The notes: generated by a model from the sequence alone, not told the origin. 64,000 bases of DNA from Shewanella subflava (GCF_025971955.1 NZ_JAPDMX010000025.1:103428-167427); one strand, 5' to 3'; positions 1 to 9,592 are shown, counted from the first letter of the stretch. A program made the numbers and translations.

Positions 1-2
1 AT

Positions 3-87
<85 letters not shown>

Positions 88-131
88 TCAAATACTTCTG
101 TAAAGCAATTCCTCTCGAAATAAAAATTAAT

Positions 132-206
132 TGGGGTATCGCCAAGTGGTAAGGCACCGGGTTTTGATCTCGGCATTCCTAGGTTCGAATCCTAGTACCC
201 CAGCCA
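132..206 (+). tRNA. tRNA-Gln (anticodon UUG)
   Basis: A 75-base cloverleaf: acceptor TGGGGTA pairs with TACCCCA, the D loop is AGTGGTAAGGC, the anticodon loop TTTTGAT gives TTG, the T loop is TTCGAAT, and CCA is encoded at 204-206. The T-A first acceptor pair is typical of bacterial tRNA-Gln. No clear terminator follows in 207-469, where I see nothing else recognisable. Confidence 0.96.
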
Positions 207-469
207 TATCATCTTTATTGCAACTCTCATATCTTGTTTAAAACTCATTTAAAATATTTATGATAATGCTGAGTACTTTACTGTACCCTGTTGTCATGCT
301 TTATTCTCATTCAGTTTTTTGTTTTAGAACGTTTGACCGGCTTATTTAAGATCGGCGAGGGGGATAAGTATGTGCCGCAATGCAGTATTCAACGATAAAG
401 CCCAAAGATATCGATAATAGCCACCTTGATGCTGCCCATGCAGTGTAATGAGTGTAAAACTAGACTGAC

Positions 470-760
470 ATGCAAATAAAAATAAAACACATTACCACTG
501 AAACGGTGAGCTGCTCCAGTTGCAAGGCATGTTGTTGCCGTTTAGAAGTGATGATTATTTCTGAAACCGGCGTCCCTAAGAAATACATCTCATTTGATAA
601 GTGGGGCGGGGAAACCATGCTGCGTTTATCTGATGGTTGGTGCGCTGCATTAGATAGAGAAACCATGATGTGTACGATTTATGAAAATCGCCCCTGGATT
701 TGCCGTGAATTTGAAATGGGCTCCTATGAGTGTGTCACCCAAAGAGCCGAAGTGAATTGA
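470..760 (+). CDS. YkgJ/YcgN-type cysteine cluster protein
   Basis: A 96-residue protein with the cysteine pattern of the YkgJ (UPF0153-like) zinc- or iron-chelating cluster family: C15, C18 and C21-23 near the N-terminus, then C58, C68, C78 and C88. The segment around residues 66-84 (MCTIYENRPWICREFEMG) matches the family hallmark of C-x-I/V-Y-x-x-R-P-x-x-C-R-x-F. The cysteines probably bind a metal; no biochemical role is established for such short members. The start is the only suitable ATG, with a weak ribosome site. It stands alone between the tRNAs and a repeat, and its stop codon is part of the palindrome that begins that repeat. Confidence 0.85.
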   Translation: MQIKIKHITTETVSCSSCKACCCRLEVMIISETGVPKKYISFDKWGGETMLRLSDGWCAALDRETMMCTIYENRPWICREFEMGSYECVTQRAEVN

Positions 761-775
761 GGTTACTTAACCTCA
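758..775. repeat. Palindrome at left boundary of the 200-bp repeat
   Basis: TGAGGTTA-CT-TAACCTCA is a perfect 8-bp inverted repeat that includes the stop codon of the upstream gene. The right arm is the left end of the repeat starting at 767. The left arm resembles the right end of the same repeat family (compare 32441-32454), so it may be a leftover from an adjacent copy. Confidence 0.6.
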
Positions 776-927
776 GCTCGGGATAATAAACACTTACCAA
801 ACAGCCATTTGTCTTGCTAACTACGTTTCATAAACGTGAAATAGGCCAGTTATTGACGTATTAATGCGCCTTGTTTTCAAAACAAATGACAAGTTTGCTA
901 CAAAATAAGCTCAATCTGTTGAATCTG
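767..927 (+). repeat. 200-bp inverted-end repeat, copy 1 (right end missing)
   Basis: Aligns base by base with 32260-32410 from TTAACCTCAGCT to CTGTTGAAT. Shared landmarks are the perfect palindrome TTGTTTTCAAAACAA and the motif GACAAGTTTGCTACAAAATAAG. A small hairpin differs in a compensatory way: TTTCA/TGAAA here, TTGCA/TGCAA in the other copy. The copy stops where the 235-bp repeat begins, so its right end is missing. No ORF of note. Confidence 0.8.
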
Positions 928-1160
928 CACCTTCTGAAGAAGGTGGCTTTGATATCACTCCCTAAAAGGGCGCTTTCCTACCGTGCGTGACAAGACGCCG
1001 TAAATATATCCCTAGAGGCTCTACTAAATCATCCCTGGTTTAGAAGCTTGTACCGCATCATTAGCAAAGCACGTATTACTTGAGTTAATCAGCTATTGAA
1101 CGTACTTCAGGCAGAGCCTAATTGATGATAGCCCCCTACTGAAGTAGGTGGTTTAGGGGC
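928..1160 (+). repeat. 235-bp palindrome-ended repeat, copy 1 (PATE-like)
   Basis: Bounded by CCTTCTGAAGAAGG (930-943) and CCTACTGAAGTAGG (1135-1148), two similar 14-base palindromes, each followed by GTGG, so the ends are related in the same orientation rather than inverted. Internal hairpins are 958-972, 1024-1043 (CTAAATCA-tccc-TGGTTTAG) and around 1108-1119 (CAGGC-AGA-GCCT). Other copies lie at 31270-31501 (reverse) and 41101-41415. The layout resembles the subterminal hairpins of IS200/IS605 elements and their non-autonomous derivatives; that origin is my inference. No transposase is present. Confidence 0.8.
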
Positions 1161-1195
1161 GAAAAATAAAAAATGCCGCTAATATTAGCGGCATT
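1161..1195 (-). terminator. Intrinsic terminator of the M3 peptidase gene
   Basis: Perfect 24-base palindrome AATGCCGCTAAT/ATTAGCGGCATT at 1172-1195; reading on the minus strand it is followed by a run of Ts (the A run at 1165-1173). Confidence 0.88.
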
Positions 1196-1211
1196 GTCAT
1201 TTTAATGAAGG

Positions 1212-3356
1212 TTAATTTAAACCACGGCGCTTAAGTAGTGCATCTGTAGTCGGCGCTTGTCCTCTAAAAGATTGGTAAGCTTCCATTGGTGGCACGCTAT
1301 TGCCAACTTCTCGGATCGTTTTACGATACTTCATGCCTATTTCACGATTTAGACCGCCCTGAGTTTGTACATAGGCAAAGGCATCAGCAGCTAAGATCTC
1401 ACTCCACATATAAGCATAGTAACTGGCTGAATATCCCCCCGGGAATGAATGGGCAAAGAAGCTTGATTTATAACGAGGTGGTACCGCAGTTATGTCAACG
1501 CCATGTTTTTTCAGTGCAGCCGCTTCAAAGGTTGCCACATCTTGTAGCGGCGCATCTGCGGGCAATGAATGCCATTCTAAGTCCAATAGTGCTGCGGCCA
1601 TATATTCCAAGGTATCGAACCCCTGGTTAAAGCTTCGTGAGTTAAGTAACTTTTGCAGAAGCGCGTCTGGGATCACTTCGCCAGTTTGGTAATGTTTAGC
1701 GTAATTGGCTAACACTTCAGGATGGGCGGCCCAGTCTTCTTCAAATGTAGATGGAAATTCAACAAAATCGCGTGATACAGAGGTTCCCGCTAAGCTTGGG
1801 TATTTAACTTTGGAGAACATTCCATGCGTGCCATGCCCCATTTCATGGAACATAGTGGTGACTTCATCGTAGCTGACAAATGTAGGCTCACCCTCAGGGG
1901 CTTTTTTAATGTTCATCACATTAACTACCACAGGCTTAGTGTCTAGTAATGTGGATTGACCAACGAATGAACTCATCCATGCGCCACCACGCTTCCCTTC
2001 ACGCGCAAAGTAGTCTGCGTAGAAAATGGCCATTGAACTGCCATCAACATCAAACATTTCATAAGCTTTGACATCTTCATGATAAACAGGCAAATCTGGA
2101 CGAGGCTTGAGAGTCACACCATAAAGTTTTTCAAGGGTGAAAAATACCCCGTCTTGTAATACACGTTCAAATTCGAAATACGGCTTAATTGAGCCAGAAT
2201 CTAAATCAAATTTATCTTGGCGTACCTTTTCTGCGTAAAACTCCCAATCCCACGGTGCGAGCGTAAAGTTACCACCGGTTTTGGTTATCATCGCTTGAAT
2301 ATCGGCAGCTTCTTTCTCGGTATTTGCCACAACGGCTGGCACCATAGAGCCAAACATGCTGTAAACTGCTTCAGGCGTTTTTGCCATTTGTGGCGCTAAT
2401 TGATAATCAGCCCAACTTTTAAAACCGAGTAATTCTGCACGCTCGGCGCGAAGTTGTGCTAAACGTGAGACTAAGGATGCGGTTTCATTTTCGCCACTTA
2501 AACCACGGTTAGCTGAAGCGAGCCAAATACGCTCGCGCAGTTGGCGGTTTTCAAGTTTGGCTAATATAGGTTGGCGGGTCGTATTGGTGATATTAATGAC
2601 GTATTTGCCCGCATGACCTTGCGCCTCAGCATCCATTTTTGCTGCACGTATTTCACTGTCTGATAATCCAGCCAACTCATCAACAGAATCAACCACTACC
2701 GCATTTTGCTTGGTTAATGTAAGTAAGCGTTGACTAAACTCATTGGTTAAAGTTGATTGCTCTTCGTTTAATAAACGGATTTGCGCTTTTTGCTGGTCGG
2801 TTAGCTTGGCACCCGCCAGTACAAAACGTTGATGATACACTTCAATTAAACGCACCTCTTCGGCGGTTAAATTGAGCGAGTCGCGTTGCTGATAAAGACT
2901 ATCAACACGCTTGAACAAAGCACTATTAAGATGAATATTGTCTGAATGAGCGGCCATAATAGGCGCCATTTCACCTTGGATTTTAAGCAATGTTGGATTG
3001 CTATTTGAGCCTGTTAGATTGTAGAAAATTTGCGAAGTGCGGGTGAGTAATTCTCCACTGGTCTCCATCGCAACAATTGTGTTGTTAAAGGTTGGCGCTT
3101 GGCTATTGTTGGCAATAGCGAGAATTTGCTGATAATGCTCTTGAATGCCCTGCGTCAATGCGGGTTGGAAATGGGCATCTTTAATGATGCTAAAGTCAGG
3201 CGCTTGATACTGTAAAGTACTAGGTGTTAATAATGGATTTTGCATCTGCACATTTGGTGCGAGTGGGGTTTGAGTTGTTGATGCGTTATTGCCGATTGAG
3301 CAACCTGTCGCCATTAACGATGCGGCTATTGATACTGCCAGTAATGCCTTGTGCAT
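1212..3356 (-). CDS. M3 family metallopeptidase lipoprotein (Dcp/oligopeptidase A-like)
   Basis: A 714-residue peptidase with the gluzincin motif HEMGHGTH near residues 502-509 and the downstream glutamate ligand region (DFVEFPSTFEEDW), as in the M3 family that includes peptidyl-dipeptidase Dcp and oligopeptidase A. Such enzymes degrade short peptides. Unlike cytoplasmic Dcp, it begins with a lipoprotein signal (LMATGC, predicted lipid-bearing C19), so it should be anchored in the membrane facing the periplasm; S at +2 favours the outer membrane. The C-terminal region with SFPGGYSASYYAYMWSE is a conserved part of the Dcp active-site cleft. It is a single gene with its own terminator. Dcp-type dipeptide release rather than endopeptidase action is inferred. 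Confidence 0.92.
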   Translation of the reverse strand: MHKALLAVSIAASLMATGCSIGNNASTTQTPLAPNVQMQNPLLTPSTLQYQAPDFSIIKDAHFQPALTQGIQEHYQQILAIANNSQAPTFNNTIVAMETSGELLTRTSQIFYNLTGSNSNPTLLKIQGEMAPIMAAHSDNIHLNSALFKRVDSLYQQRDSLNLTAEEVRLIEVYHQRFVLAGAKLTDQQKAQIRLLNEEQSTLTNEFSQRLLTLTKQNAVVVDSVDELAGLSDSEIRAAKMDAEAQGHAGKYVINITNTTRQPILAKLENRQLRERIWLASANRGLSGENETASLVSRLAQLRAERAELLGFKSWADYQLAPQMAKTPEAVYSMFGSMVPAVVANTEKEAADIQAMITKTGGNFTLAPWDWEFYAEKVRQDKFDLDSGSIKPYFEFERVLQDGVFFTLEKLYGVTLKPRPDLPVYHEDVKAYEMFDVDGSSMAIFYADYFAREGKRGGAWMSSFVGQSTLLDTKPVVVNVMNIKKAPEGEPTFVSYDEVTTMFHEMGHGTHGMFSKVKYPSLAGTSVSRDFVEFPSTFEEDWAAHPEVLANYAKHYQTGEVIPDALLQKLLNSRSFNQGFDTLEYMAAALLDLEWHSLPADAPLQDVATFEAAALKKHGVDITAVPPRYKSSFFAHSFPGGYSASYYAYMWSEILAADAFAYVQTQGGLNREIGMKYRKTIREVGNSVPPMEAYQSFRGQAPTTDALLKRRGLN

Positions 3357-3471
3357 ATAAGTAAACCTTCAATAAATTGTGTCTATTATTTTTGTGCTGA
3401 CAAGGTATCAATCCTATCTTAAAAGCGTCTTAATCCAGTGGGGAAAAACGATATTGATGAAATGGGGCTAT

Positions 3472-3505
3472 AAAAAATGCCGTTTGTAGTCTTACAAACG
3501 GCATT
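3472..3505 (-). terminator. Intrinsic terminator of the lolB-ispE-prs operon
   Basis: AATGCCGTTTGTA (3476-3488) pairs perfectly with TACAAACGGCATT (3493-3505) around a 4-base loop; the minus strand continues into TTTTTT. It lies 39 bases beyond the prs stop. Confidence 0.9.
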
Positions 3506-3543
3506 AATAAACGGGATCAATAAGTGTTTACTGTATCTTGTTT

Positions 3544-4491
3544 TTAGTGACGGAACATTGCAGAGATAGACTCTTCATTGCTGACACGACGAATAGCTTC
3601 AGCTAGTACAGCCGACATAGTGAGCTGTGATACTTTACCGACTTTAAGCATTTCAGGGCTTAACGGTACAGTATCCGTTACGATCACTTCATCAATCACT
3701 GAGTTGGCGATGTTTTGGGCGGCATTACCAGAAAATACTGGGTGAGTTGCATAAGCAAACACGCGGTTAGCGCCGTGTTCTTTTAGGGCTTCTGCCGCTT
3801 TACATAAGGTGCCACCAGTATCAATCATGTCGTCAACAATAATACAGTCACGGCCTTGAACATCACCGATGATATGCATGACTTGAGCAACGTTTGCTTG
3901 AGGACGGCGCTTATCGATGATGGCAAGATCTGAATCATCGAGTAATTTAGCAACAGCACGTGCGCGAACAACGCCACCGATGTCGGGTGACACTACAACT
4001 GGGTTGTCTAATTTCTTCGCTAACATATCTTCTAATAACACAGGGCTACCAAAAACGTTATCGACAGGCACATCAAAGAAACCTTGAATTTGCTCAGCGT
4101 GTAGATCGCAAGTTAATACACGGTCAACACCCACACTTGATAAGAAGTCGGCAACCACTTTAGCGGTAATAGGTACACGAGCACTGCGTACACGACGATC
4201 TTGACGAGCATAACCGAAGTAAGGAATTACTGCAGTAATACGGCCAGCAGAAGCACGACGAAGTGCATCAACCATCACGATTAATTCCATTAGGTTATCG
4301 TTAGTTGGTGCACAAGTAGATTGGATGATAAATACATCTGCACCACGTACGTTTTCGTTAATTTGAACACTGATTTCACCGTCGCTGAAACGGCCTACAA
4401 CTGCGTCTCCAAGTTTGCAAAATAAACGGTCGGCAATCTTGGCGGCTAGATTTGGGGTAGCGTTACCAGCAAAGAGCTTGATGTCGGGCAC
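3544..4491 (-). CDS. prs: Ribose-phosphate pyrophosphokinase
   Basis: Makes PRPP from ribose 5-phosphate and ATP for purine, pyrimidine, histidine, tryptophan and NAD synthesis. The chain starts [16 protein letters not shown], like E. coli Prs, when read from a GTG at 4491; this GTG has GAGG about eight bases upstream and gives the standard 315 residues. A longer ATG reading (from 4551) adds 20 residues not found in the family. The conserved PRPP-binding loop [10 protein letters not shown] and the catalytic-flap region with the SARVP segment are present. It is the last gene of the minus-strand group lolB-ispE-prs, the same order as in E. coli, and ends before a strong terminator. Confidence 0.95.
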   Translation of the reverse strand: MPDIKLFAGNATPNLAAKIADRLFCKLGDAVVGRFSDGEISVQINENVRGADVFIIQSTCAPTNDNLMELIVMVDALRRASAGRITAVIPYFGYARQDRRVRSARVPITAKVVADFLSSVGVDRVLTCDLHAEQIQGFFDVPVDNVFGSPVLLEDMLAKKLDNPVVVSPDIGGVVRARAVAKLLDDSDLAIIDKRRPQANVAQVMHIIGDVQGRDCIIVDDMIDTGGTLCKAAEALKEHGANRVFAYATHPVFSGNAAQNIANSVIDEVIVTDTVPLSPEMLKVGKVSQLTMSAVLAEAIRRVSNEESISAMFRH

Positions 4492-4573
4492 TTTATGAAC
4501 CTCAGGTGTTTGCTTAAAATTAGTGGCTAAATCAATTTTATGTGTTCGCACTCAAAATTGACTCAGAAGAATA

Positions 4574-5437
4574 TTAATCGAGCTTACTTAATCTCGCTAA
4601 TAGCGGAGAAGTATTGAGCCCTTTTGCTACAAAGCCTTTCATCTCAGGCGGTAATTGCGCTAAAACGTCAAATGCTTGTAGCGAATGTTCGAATTCCCCA
4701 AACACACATGCGCCTGTTCCGGTCATTCTCGACGGCGCATATTCTACCAGCCAGCTTAAGGCATTGGCAACTTGAGGGTGTTCTTTGGTAACTAAATTTT
4801 GACAATCATTTGTCCATTTATTGGACATTAATGTGTCCATGTGAAGTTTTGGAGTACAACGGGGTAAATCGGGATGTTGAAAAATACTGCGGGTACAAAT
4901 ATGTGTATCAGGCGTGATTACTAAGTACCAAAGTTCTGGTGGGGTAACGTTTTGAAGTTTTTCACCTACCCCCTCAGCAAAAGCCGCTAAACCATTAATA
5001 AACACTGGTACATCAGCACCTAGCGCTAATCCTAGTTCTGCCAGTTTTGCATTTGGCAGGCGTGTATTCCACAGCGCATTTAACGCGACTAATGTGGTTG
5101 CTGCATCCGATGAGCCGCCACCAAGACCGCCACCCATTGGCAGTAATTTATCCAACCAAATGTCTGCGCCGCCATAATATCCTGTGTAATTTTTTAACGA
5201 TTTTGCAGCCTTAAGAATTAAGTTATCGCTGTCAGGGACAGAATCAGACATATTTGAATGCAGGCGAATTTCCGGTGTTTCAGTGATATGAAAATCAAGA
5301 TAGTCACAATGATCGATAAATTGAAACAGAGTCTGCAGTTCGTGATAGCCATCTTCACGTTGACCAGTAATGTGTAAAAATAAATTTAATTTTGCAGGCG
5401 CGGGCCAGCTTTTGGATATTGGGAGAGTGGTTTTCAA
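4574..5437 (-). CDS. ispE: 4-diphosphocytidyl-2-C-methyl-D-erythritol kinase
   Basis: Phosphorylates the 2-hydroxyl of CDP-methylerythritol with ATP, the fourth step of the MEP pathway to isopentenyl diphosphate. The GHMP-kinase ATP loop [13 protein letters not shown] lies at residues 100-112, and the N-terminal [21 protein letters not shown] motif region (residues 13-32) is characteristic of IspE. Length 287 is normal. It sits between lolB and prs on the same strand with short gaps, so co-transcription is expected. The C-terminal [11 protein letters not shown] segment carries the third GHMP motif. Confidence 0.95.
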   Translation of the reverse strand: MKTTLPISKSWPAPAKLNLFLHITGQREDGYHELQTLFQFIDHCDYLDFHITETPEIRLHSNMSDSVPDSDNLILKAAKSLKNYTGYYGGADIWLDKLLPMGGGLGGGSSDAATTLVALNALWNTRLPNAKLAELGLALGADVPVFINGLAAFAEGVGEKLQNVTPPELWYLVITPDTHICTRSIFQHPDLPRCTPKLHMDTLMSNKWTNDCQNLVTKEHPQVANALSWLVEYAPSRMTGTGACVFGEFEHSLQAFDVLAQLPPEMKGFVAKGLNTSPLLARLSKLD

Positions 5438-5473
5438 TTTTTTATCCTATTTATTTTATTCACATTTTAATTT

Positions 5474-6154
5474 TTACTTTGGCATTAATGCCTGCCACAA
5501 ATTGGTTTGAATTTTAATCTGAACATCATTACGTTCTATCTTTAACTGTCTAGGTAGTAATGCGCCGCTTTGATGTTGCCAGTTAATAAAACTGACTTTC
5601 CAGTCGGATTGGGCATCAGGACTAGTAAATTGCTGAATTTGACCAGCAGAATTATAGCTGATGACTTTATCGTTGGCGCCAATTCTACCCGTGAGCCATA
5701 ACGGAATATCACTAAAAGGGATAGTTATCCCACTGACTCCTTCTAACAATGCTTGGGCATTATTATCATGGTAGGTTTTACCATCAACCTCTAATGTAGC
5801 CAGACCTTGAACATTTTGTAATGTCAGTACATTAGTGCCCAATGGCGTAGTTAAACGAAGTTCGTTACCTTGAAGATGATGAAACCAATATAGGTTAGTG
5901 CTAAATTTATCGGTTGCAGACTTGAATGCAATTTTGCCTTGAAGCTCCCAATTATTGGCTTCTTGGGTATTTGCAACATCAATGGGTTGATATTCTTGAG
6001 TCGGTAATGTGCTACACGCACTTAACAGCAGCAAAGCCGTGACTATGGCAAAATAGTATAATTTGAAAAAACGTGGCAAAAGACGCTCGTATACAAAACT
6101 GAGGATGCCTCTATAATACTGCTCATTAGCAAAGTTGTAAAAATGCTTTTGCAA
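5474..6154 (-). CDS. lolB: Outer membrane lipoprotein receptor LolB
   Basis: LolB accepts lipoproteins from the periplasmic carrier LolA and inserts them into the outer membrane; it is itself an outer membrane lipoprotein. The lipobox LLLSAC puts the modified cysteine at residue 47 of this reading, followed by S, consistent with outer membrane sorting. The 46-residue leader is long; a later start (for example a TTG near residue 26) would give a more usual signal peptide, so the start is uncertain. The N-terminal NWELQGKIAFKSATDKFSTN region fits the LolB family. Position next to ispE and divergent from hemA, as in E. coli, supports the call. Confidence 0.9.
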   Translation of the reverse strand: MQKHFYNFANEQYYRGILSFVYERLLPRFFKLYYFAIVTALLLLSACSTLPTQEYQPIDVANTQEANNWELQGKIAFKSATDKFSTNLYWFHHLQGNELRLTTPLGTNVLTLQNVQGLATLEVDGKTYHDNNAQALLEGVSGITIPFSDIPLWLTGRIGANDKVISYNSAGQIQQFTSPDAQSDWKVSFINWQHQSGALLPRQLKIERNDVQIKIQTNLWQALMPK

Positions 6155-6290
6155 TTCAAATTAAGATATTGTTACCAGAAAGAAAAAATTAGACATATAT
6201 TCGGTTTTGTTAACCCTATTGTGTTTTTAATCGGGCTGATTAAGTAGAATAGCCTAATTAACGATACCGAGAAGAACTTAGAACGAGCAG

Positions 6291-7541
6291 ATGAGCCTAG
6301 TAGCAATCGGGATAAACCATAAAACCGCCACGGTAGATTTGCGTGAAAAGGTCGCTTTTTCGCCAGACAGAATACACGATGCGATGAAAAGCTTGGCCAG
6401 CCGCACCACAACGGGTGAAGCTGTGATCGTGTCTACCTGTAACCGTACTGAACTTTATTGTAATAACGCCAGCGAAACTGACATTATCGAATGGCTGCAG
6501 GATTATCATGGTTTAAGCCATGAAGAATTAATGCCGTGCATTTATGCCTACAAAGAGCAAGTTGCAGTAAAACATTTGATGCGGGTATCTTCAGGCTTAG
6601 ATTCTTTAGTTTTAGGTGAGCCGCAAATTCTAGGGCAGGTAAAACAAGCCTTTGCCAAAGCCAAAGAAGCGGGTACAACCGCAATCACCATCGACAGATT
6701 ATTTCAAAATACCTTCTCAGTGGCAAAAAAAGTCCGTACAGAAACCGAAATTGGTGCAGCTGCGGTATCGGTAGCATTTGCTGCAGTGAGTATGGCCAAA
6801 CATATTTTCTCTAGTTTAAGCCGCACAAAAGTATTGTTGATTGGCGCTGGTGAAACCATTGAGCTTGTGGCTAAACATTTACAAGATAATGAAGTGGCTT
6901 CCATTGTTGTCGCAAATCGAACCATCGAACGCGCACAAGCTATGTGTGAAGAGTTCAATGCAACAGCAATTACACTTCAACAAATTCCTGATTACCTTGC
7001 TAAGGCTGATATTGTGATATCCTCTACCGCCAGTCCATTGCCTATTTTAGGCAAAGGTATGGTCGAAAAGGCACTTAAACAACGTCGTCATCAACCTATG
7101 TTGCTGGTTGATATTGCCGTGCCAAGAGATATTGAAGCGGAAGTCGGTGAGTTAGACGACGCTTTCCTTTATACTGTGGACGATTTACATAGTATCATTG
7201 AACAGAACATGGCTTCCCGAAAGGAAGCGGCCGAGCAAGCTGAATTAATCACTGAAGAACAATCCCATATATTTATGGAATGGGTGCGTTCTTTAGAGTC
7301 TGTTGACAGTATTCGTGAGTATCGCAGCCAAAGTGTGGCAATTAAAGACGAGTTAGTTGAGCGTGCCTTGAACAAATTGGCTCAAGGTGGCGATGGCGAG
7401 CAAGTATTATTGGAATTAGCGAATAGATTAACCAATCGCCTGATCCACGCACCCACACAAGCGTTAACGGCAGCAAGCCGTCAAGGCGATTTGAATACGT
7501 TAGGACAATTAAGAATAGCGCTCGGACTCGATAAAAATTAA
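6291..7541 (+). CDS. hemA: Glutamyl-tRNA reductase
   Basis: Reduces glutamyl-tRNA(Glu) to glutamate-1-semialdehyde with NADPH, the first step of the C5 route to heme. The catalytic cysteine is C50 in STCNRTELY, and the NADPH-binding stretch [17 protein letters not shown] starts near residue 184. The N-terminal [20 protein letters not shown] and the length of 416 match the family. It is divergent from lolB across 136 bases and is followed 14 bases later by prfA, as in E. coli. Confidence 0.97.
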   Translation: MSLVAIGINHKTATVDLREKVAFSPDRIHDAMKSLASRTTTGEAVIVSTCNRTELYCNNASETDIIEWLQDYHGLSHEELMPCIYAYKEQVAVKHLMRVSSGLDSLVLGEPQILGQVKQAFAKAKEAGTTAITIDRLFQNTFSVAKKVRTETEIGAAAVSVAFAAVSMAKHIFSSLSRTKVLLIGAGETIELVAKHLQDNEVASIVVANRTIERAQAMCEEFNATAITLQQIPDYLAKADIVISSTASPLPILGKGMVEKALKQRRHQPMLLVDIAVPRDIEAEVGELDDAFLYTVDDLHSIIEQNMASRKEAAEQAELITEEQSHIFMEWVRSLESVDSIREYRSQSVAIKDELVERALNKLAQGGDGEQVLLELANRLTNRLIHAPTQALTAASRQGDLNTLGQLRIALGLDKN

Positions 7542-7555
7542 GGTTAGCGAGCTAA

Positions 7556-8641
7556 ATGAAAGAATCCGTTATCCGCAAGCTTGAAGGCTTGCTTGAGCGA
7601 AATGAAGAAGTACTGGCTTTATTATCTGATGCTGGCGTGATTGCCGATCAAGAGCGTTTTCGCGCACTATCAAAAGAATACTCTCAACTTGAAGATGTCG
7701 TTAAAGGTTTCAAAGATTTTCAACAAGCCCAATTAGACCTAGAGTCTGCAAAGGAAATGCTTGAAGAAGATGACGCTGAAATGCGTGAAATGGCCCAAGA
7801 AGAAATCAAGCAAGCTAAAGTAGAATTAGCCCGCTTAGAAGATGAGTTACAAATTCTGTTACTGCCTAAAGATCCAAACGATGATACCAATGCGTTTATG
7901 GAAATTCGTGCTGGAGCAGGTGGTGACGAAGCGGCTATTTTTGCTGGCGACTTATATCGTATGTATAGCAAGTATGCTGAAGCAAATCGTTGGCAGATGG
8001 AAATCATGAGCGTCAACGAAGGCGAACACGGTGGCTTTAAAGAGATTATCGTTAAAGTCAGTGGTGAAAGCGTTTATGGCCGCTTGAAATATGAATCAGG
8101 TGGACACCGTGTACAGCGTGTTCCTGAAACCGAATCTCAGGGACGTGTGCACACCTCTGCATGCACCGTGGTGGTTATGCATGAAGTGCCTGAAGCTGAA
8201 GCGATTTCAATCAACCCAGCCGATTTAAAAGTCGATACGTTCCGTGCATCTGGTGCCGGTGGGCAGCACGTGAACAAAACTGACTCCGCCATTCGTATTA
8301 CCCATATTCCATCGGGAATTATTGTTGAGTGTCAGGATCAACGTTCGCAACATAAAAACCGTGCGCAAGCGATGAGTGTTTTAGCGGCTCGAATTCAAGC
8401 CGTTGAAGATGAAAAACGTCGCAGTGAAGAAGAATCGACGCGTCGTAGCCTAGTGGCAAGTGGCGATCGTTCTGAACGTATTAGAACTTACAATTACCCA
8501 CAAGGTCGAGTCAGTGATCATCGCATCAACCTAACGCTTTATCGCTTAGGTGAAGTAATGGAAGGTGATTTGAACGCATTGCTCGATCCGATTATGCAAG
8601 AGCATCAAGCGGATTTACTTGCAGCCTTGTCTGGCGACTAA
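7556..8641 (+). CDS. prfA: Peptide chain release factor 1
   Basis: Reads UAA and UAG stop codons and releases the finished peptide. The GGQ motif that reaches the peptidyl-transferase centre is at residues 235-237 (GAGGQHVNK), and the stop-codon-recognising P-x-T tripeptide appears as PET in [14 protein letters not shown]. The length of 361 is normal for RF1. The GGQ glutamine is methylated by PrmC, encoded immediately downstream with a nine-base gap. Confidence 0.97.
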   Translation: MKESVIRKLEGLLERNEEVLALLSDAGVIADQERFRALSKEYSQLEDVVKGFKDFQQAQLDLESAKEMLEEDDAEMREMAQEEIKQAKVELARLEDELQILLLPKDPNDDTNAFMEIRAGAGGDEAAIFAGDLYRMYSKYAEANRWQMEIMSVNEGEHGGFKEIIVKVSGESVYGRLKYESGGHRVQRVPETESQGRVHTSACTVVVMHEVPEAEAISINPADLKVDTFRASGAGGQHVNKTDSAIRITHIPSGIIVECQDQRSQHKNRAQAMSVLAARIQAVEDEKRRSEEESTRRSLVASGDRSERIRTYNYPQGRVSDHRINLTLYRLGEVMEGDLNALLDPIMQEHQADLLAALSGD

Positions 8642-8650
8642 GGACATCTT

Positions 8651-9505
8651 TTGCCGCAGTCATCTTATTCAACCATAGTCGAAGCCCAACAATGGGCTTT
8701 TTCTCAACTCGCCTCTACCTCTGAATCTGCCCACGTAGATGCAGAGGCATTGCTGGTGCATTGTCTCAATAAATCGCGTAGTTTTTTATATACTTGGCCT
8801 GAAAAAACATTGACGGTCGAGCAATTTAAAAACTTTCAGCAAATGGTCAAAAAACGTCAACAAGGCATGCCTGTCGCGCATATTATAGGCGAGCGTGAAT
8901 TTTGGTCGTTACCTTTTATTGTGAATGAGTCGACACTCATTCCGCGCCCAGATACTGAAATTTTAGTTGAAACAGCACTTAATCTTGATGTGCGTTTTAA
9001 TGCAAGAGTGCTGGATTTAGGCACTGGGACGGGGGCAATAGCATTATCCATTGCCCATGAAAGACCTAAATGGCGTATTACTGCGATTGATAAAGTACCT
9101 GAAGCGGTAGCGCTTGCCAAAGCCAATCGCGCCAATCTTAACCTTGAACAAGTTGAGATTTTACAATCAGATTGGTTTAGTGCGGTCAAAGATAGAGACT
9201 TTGATTTGATTGTCTCTAACCCGCCTTATATTGACGAGCAAGACGAGCATTTGCACATGGGCGATGTTCGCTTTGAACCGCAAAGTGCCTTGACTGCTGC
9301 GGATGAAGGCTTTGCCGATCTATATCATATTGCCGATAAAGCACGTGAGCATTTATTGCCTGGCGGTTTCTTGTTGCTTGAACATGGTTATCAGCAAGCG
9401 ATGAAAGTGAGACAGAAATTGATTGATTTAGGTTACATAGACGTGGCGACAGTGCGCGACTTTGGCAGTAACGATCGCTGCACCATAGGAACATGGACTG
9501 ATTAG
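8651..9505 (+). CDS. prmC: Release factor glutamine methyltransferase
   Basis: Methylates the GGQ glutamine of RF1 and RF2 using SAM. The SAM-binding motif LDLGTGTGAIALSIA lies near residues 120-134 and the NPPY amide-substrate motif is at residues 190-193. I place the start at a TTG at 8651 because AAGGA lies seven to eleven bases upstream and there is no suitable ATG near the N-terminus. It ends the hemA-prfA-prmC group; a hairpin terminator follows at 9530. Confidence 0.94.
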   Translation: MPQSSYSTIVEAQQWAFSQLASTSESAHVDAEALLVHCLNKSRSFLYTWPEKTLTVEQFKNFQQMVKKRQQGMPVAHIIGEREFWSLPFIVNESTLIPRPDTEILVETALNLDVRFNARVLDLGTGTGAIALSIAHERPKWRITAIDKVPEAVALAKANRANLNLEQVEILQSDWFSAVKDRDFDLIVSNPPYIDEQDEHLHMGDVRFEPQSALTAADEGFADLYHIADKAREHLLPGGFLLLEHGYQQAMKVRQKLIDLGYIDVATVRDFGSNDRCTIGTWTD

Positions 9506-9529
9506 CGATCGTACCCAATGCTATTGGAA

Positions 9530-9568
9530 AGCGGTTAGTTTATCGAGTAAACTAGCCGCTATTTTATT
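9530..9568 (+). terminator. Terminator of hemA-prfA-prmC
   Basis: AGCGGTTAGTTTA (9530-9542) pairs with TAAACTAGCCGCT (9548-9560) with one G-T wobble, followed by ATTTTATTTA. Confidence 0.75.
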
Positions 9569-9592
9569 TATGCCCAACTGAGAACAACAATA

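Noticed and set aside
758..1160. CRISPR array
   Set aside because: The palindromes are similar but not repeated with regular spacers; only two occur per element.
1286..2399. Plus-strand frames inside the M3 peptidase gene
   Set aside because: Low-complexity shadows of a well-supported gene on the other strand.
4492..4551. N-terminal 20-residue extension of Prs
   Set aside because: Prs homology begins at [13 protein letters not shown]; a GTG with GAGG upstream at 4491 gives the standard 315 residues.
6219..6250. hemA promoter TTGTGT/TAGAAT
   Set aside because: Spacing of 20 bases is too long and the alternative -35 (TGTTTT) is weak, so no promoter is claimed.
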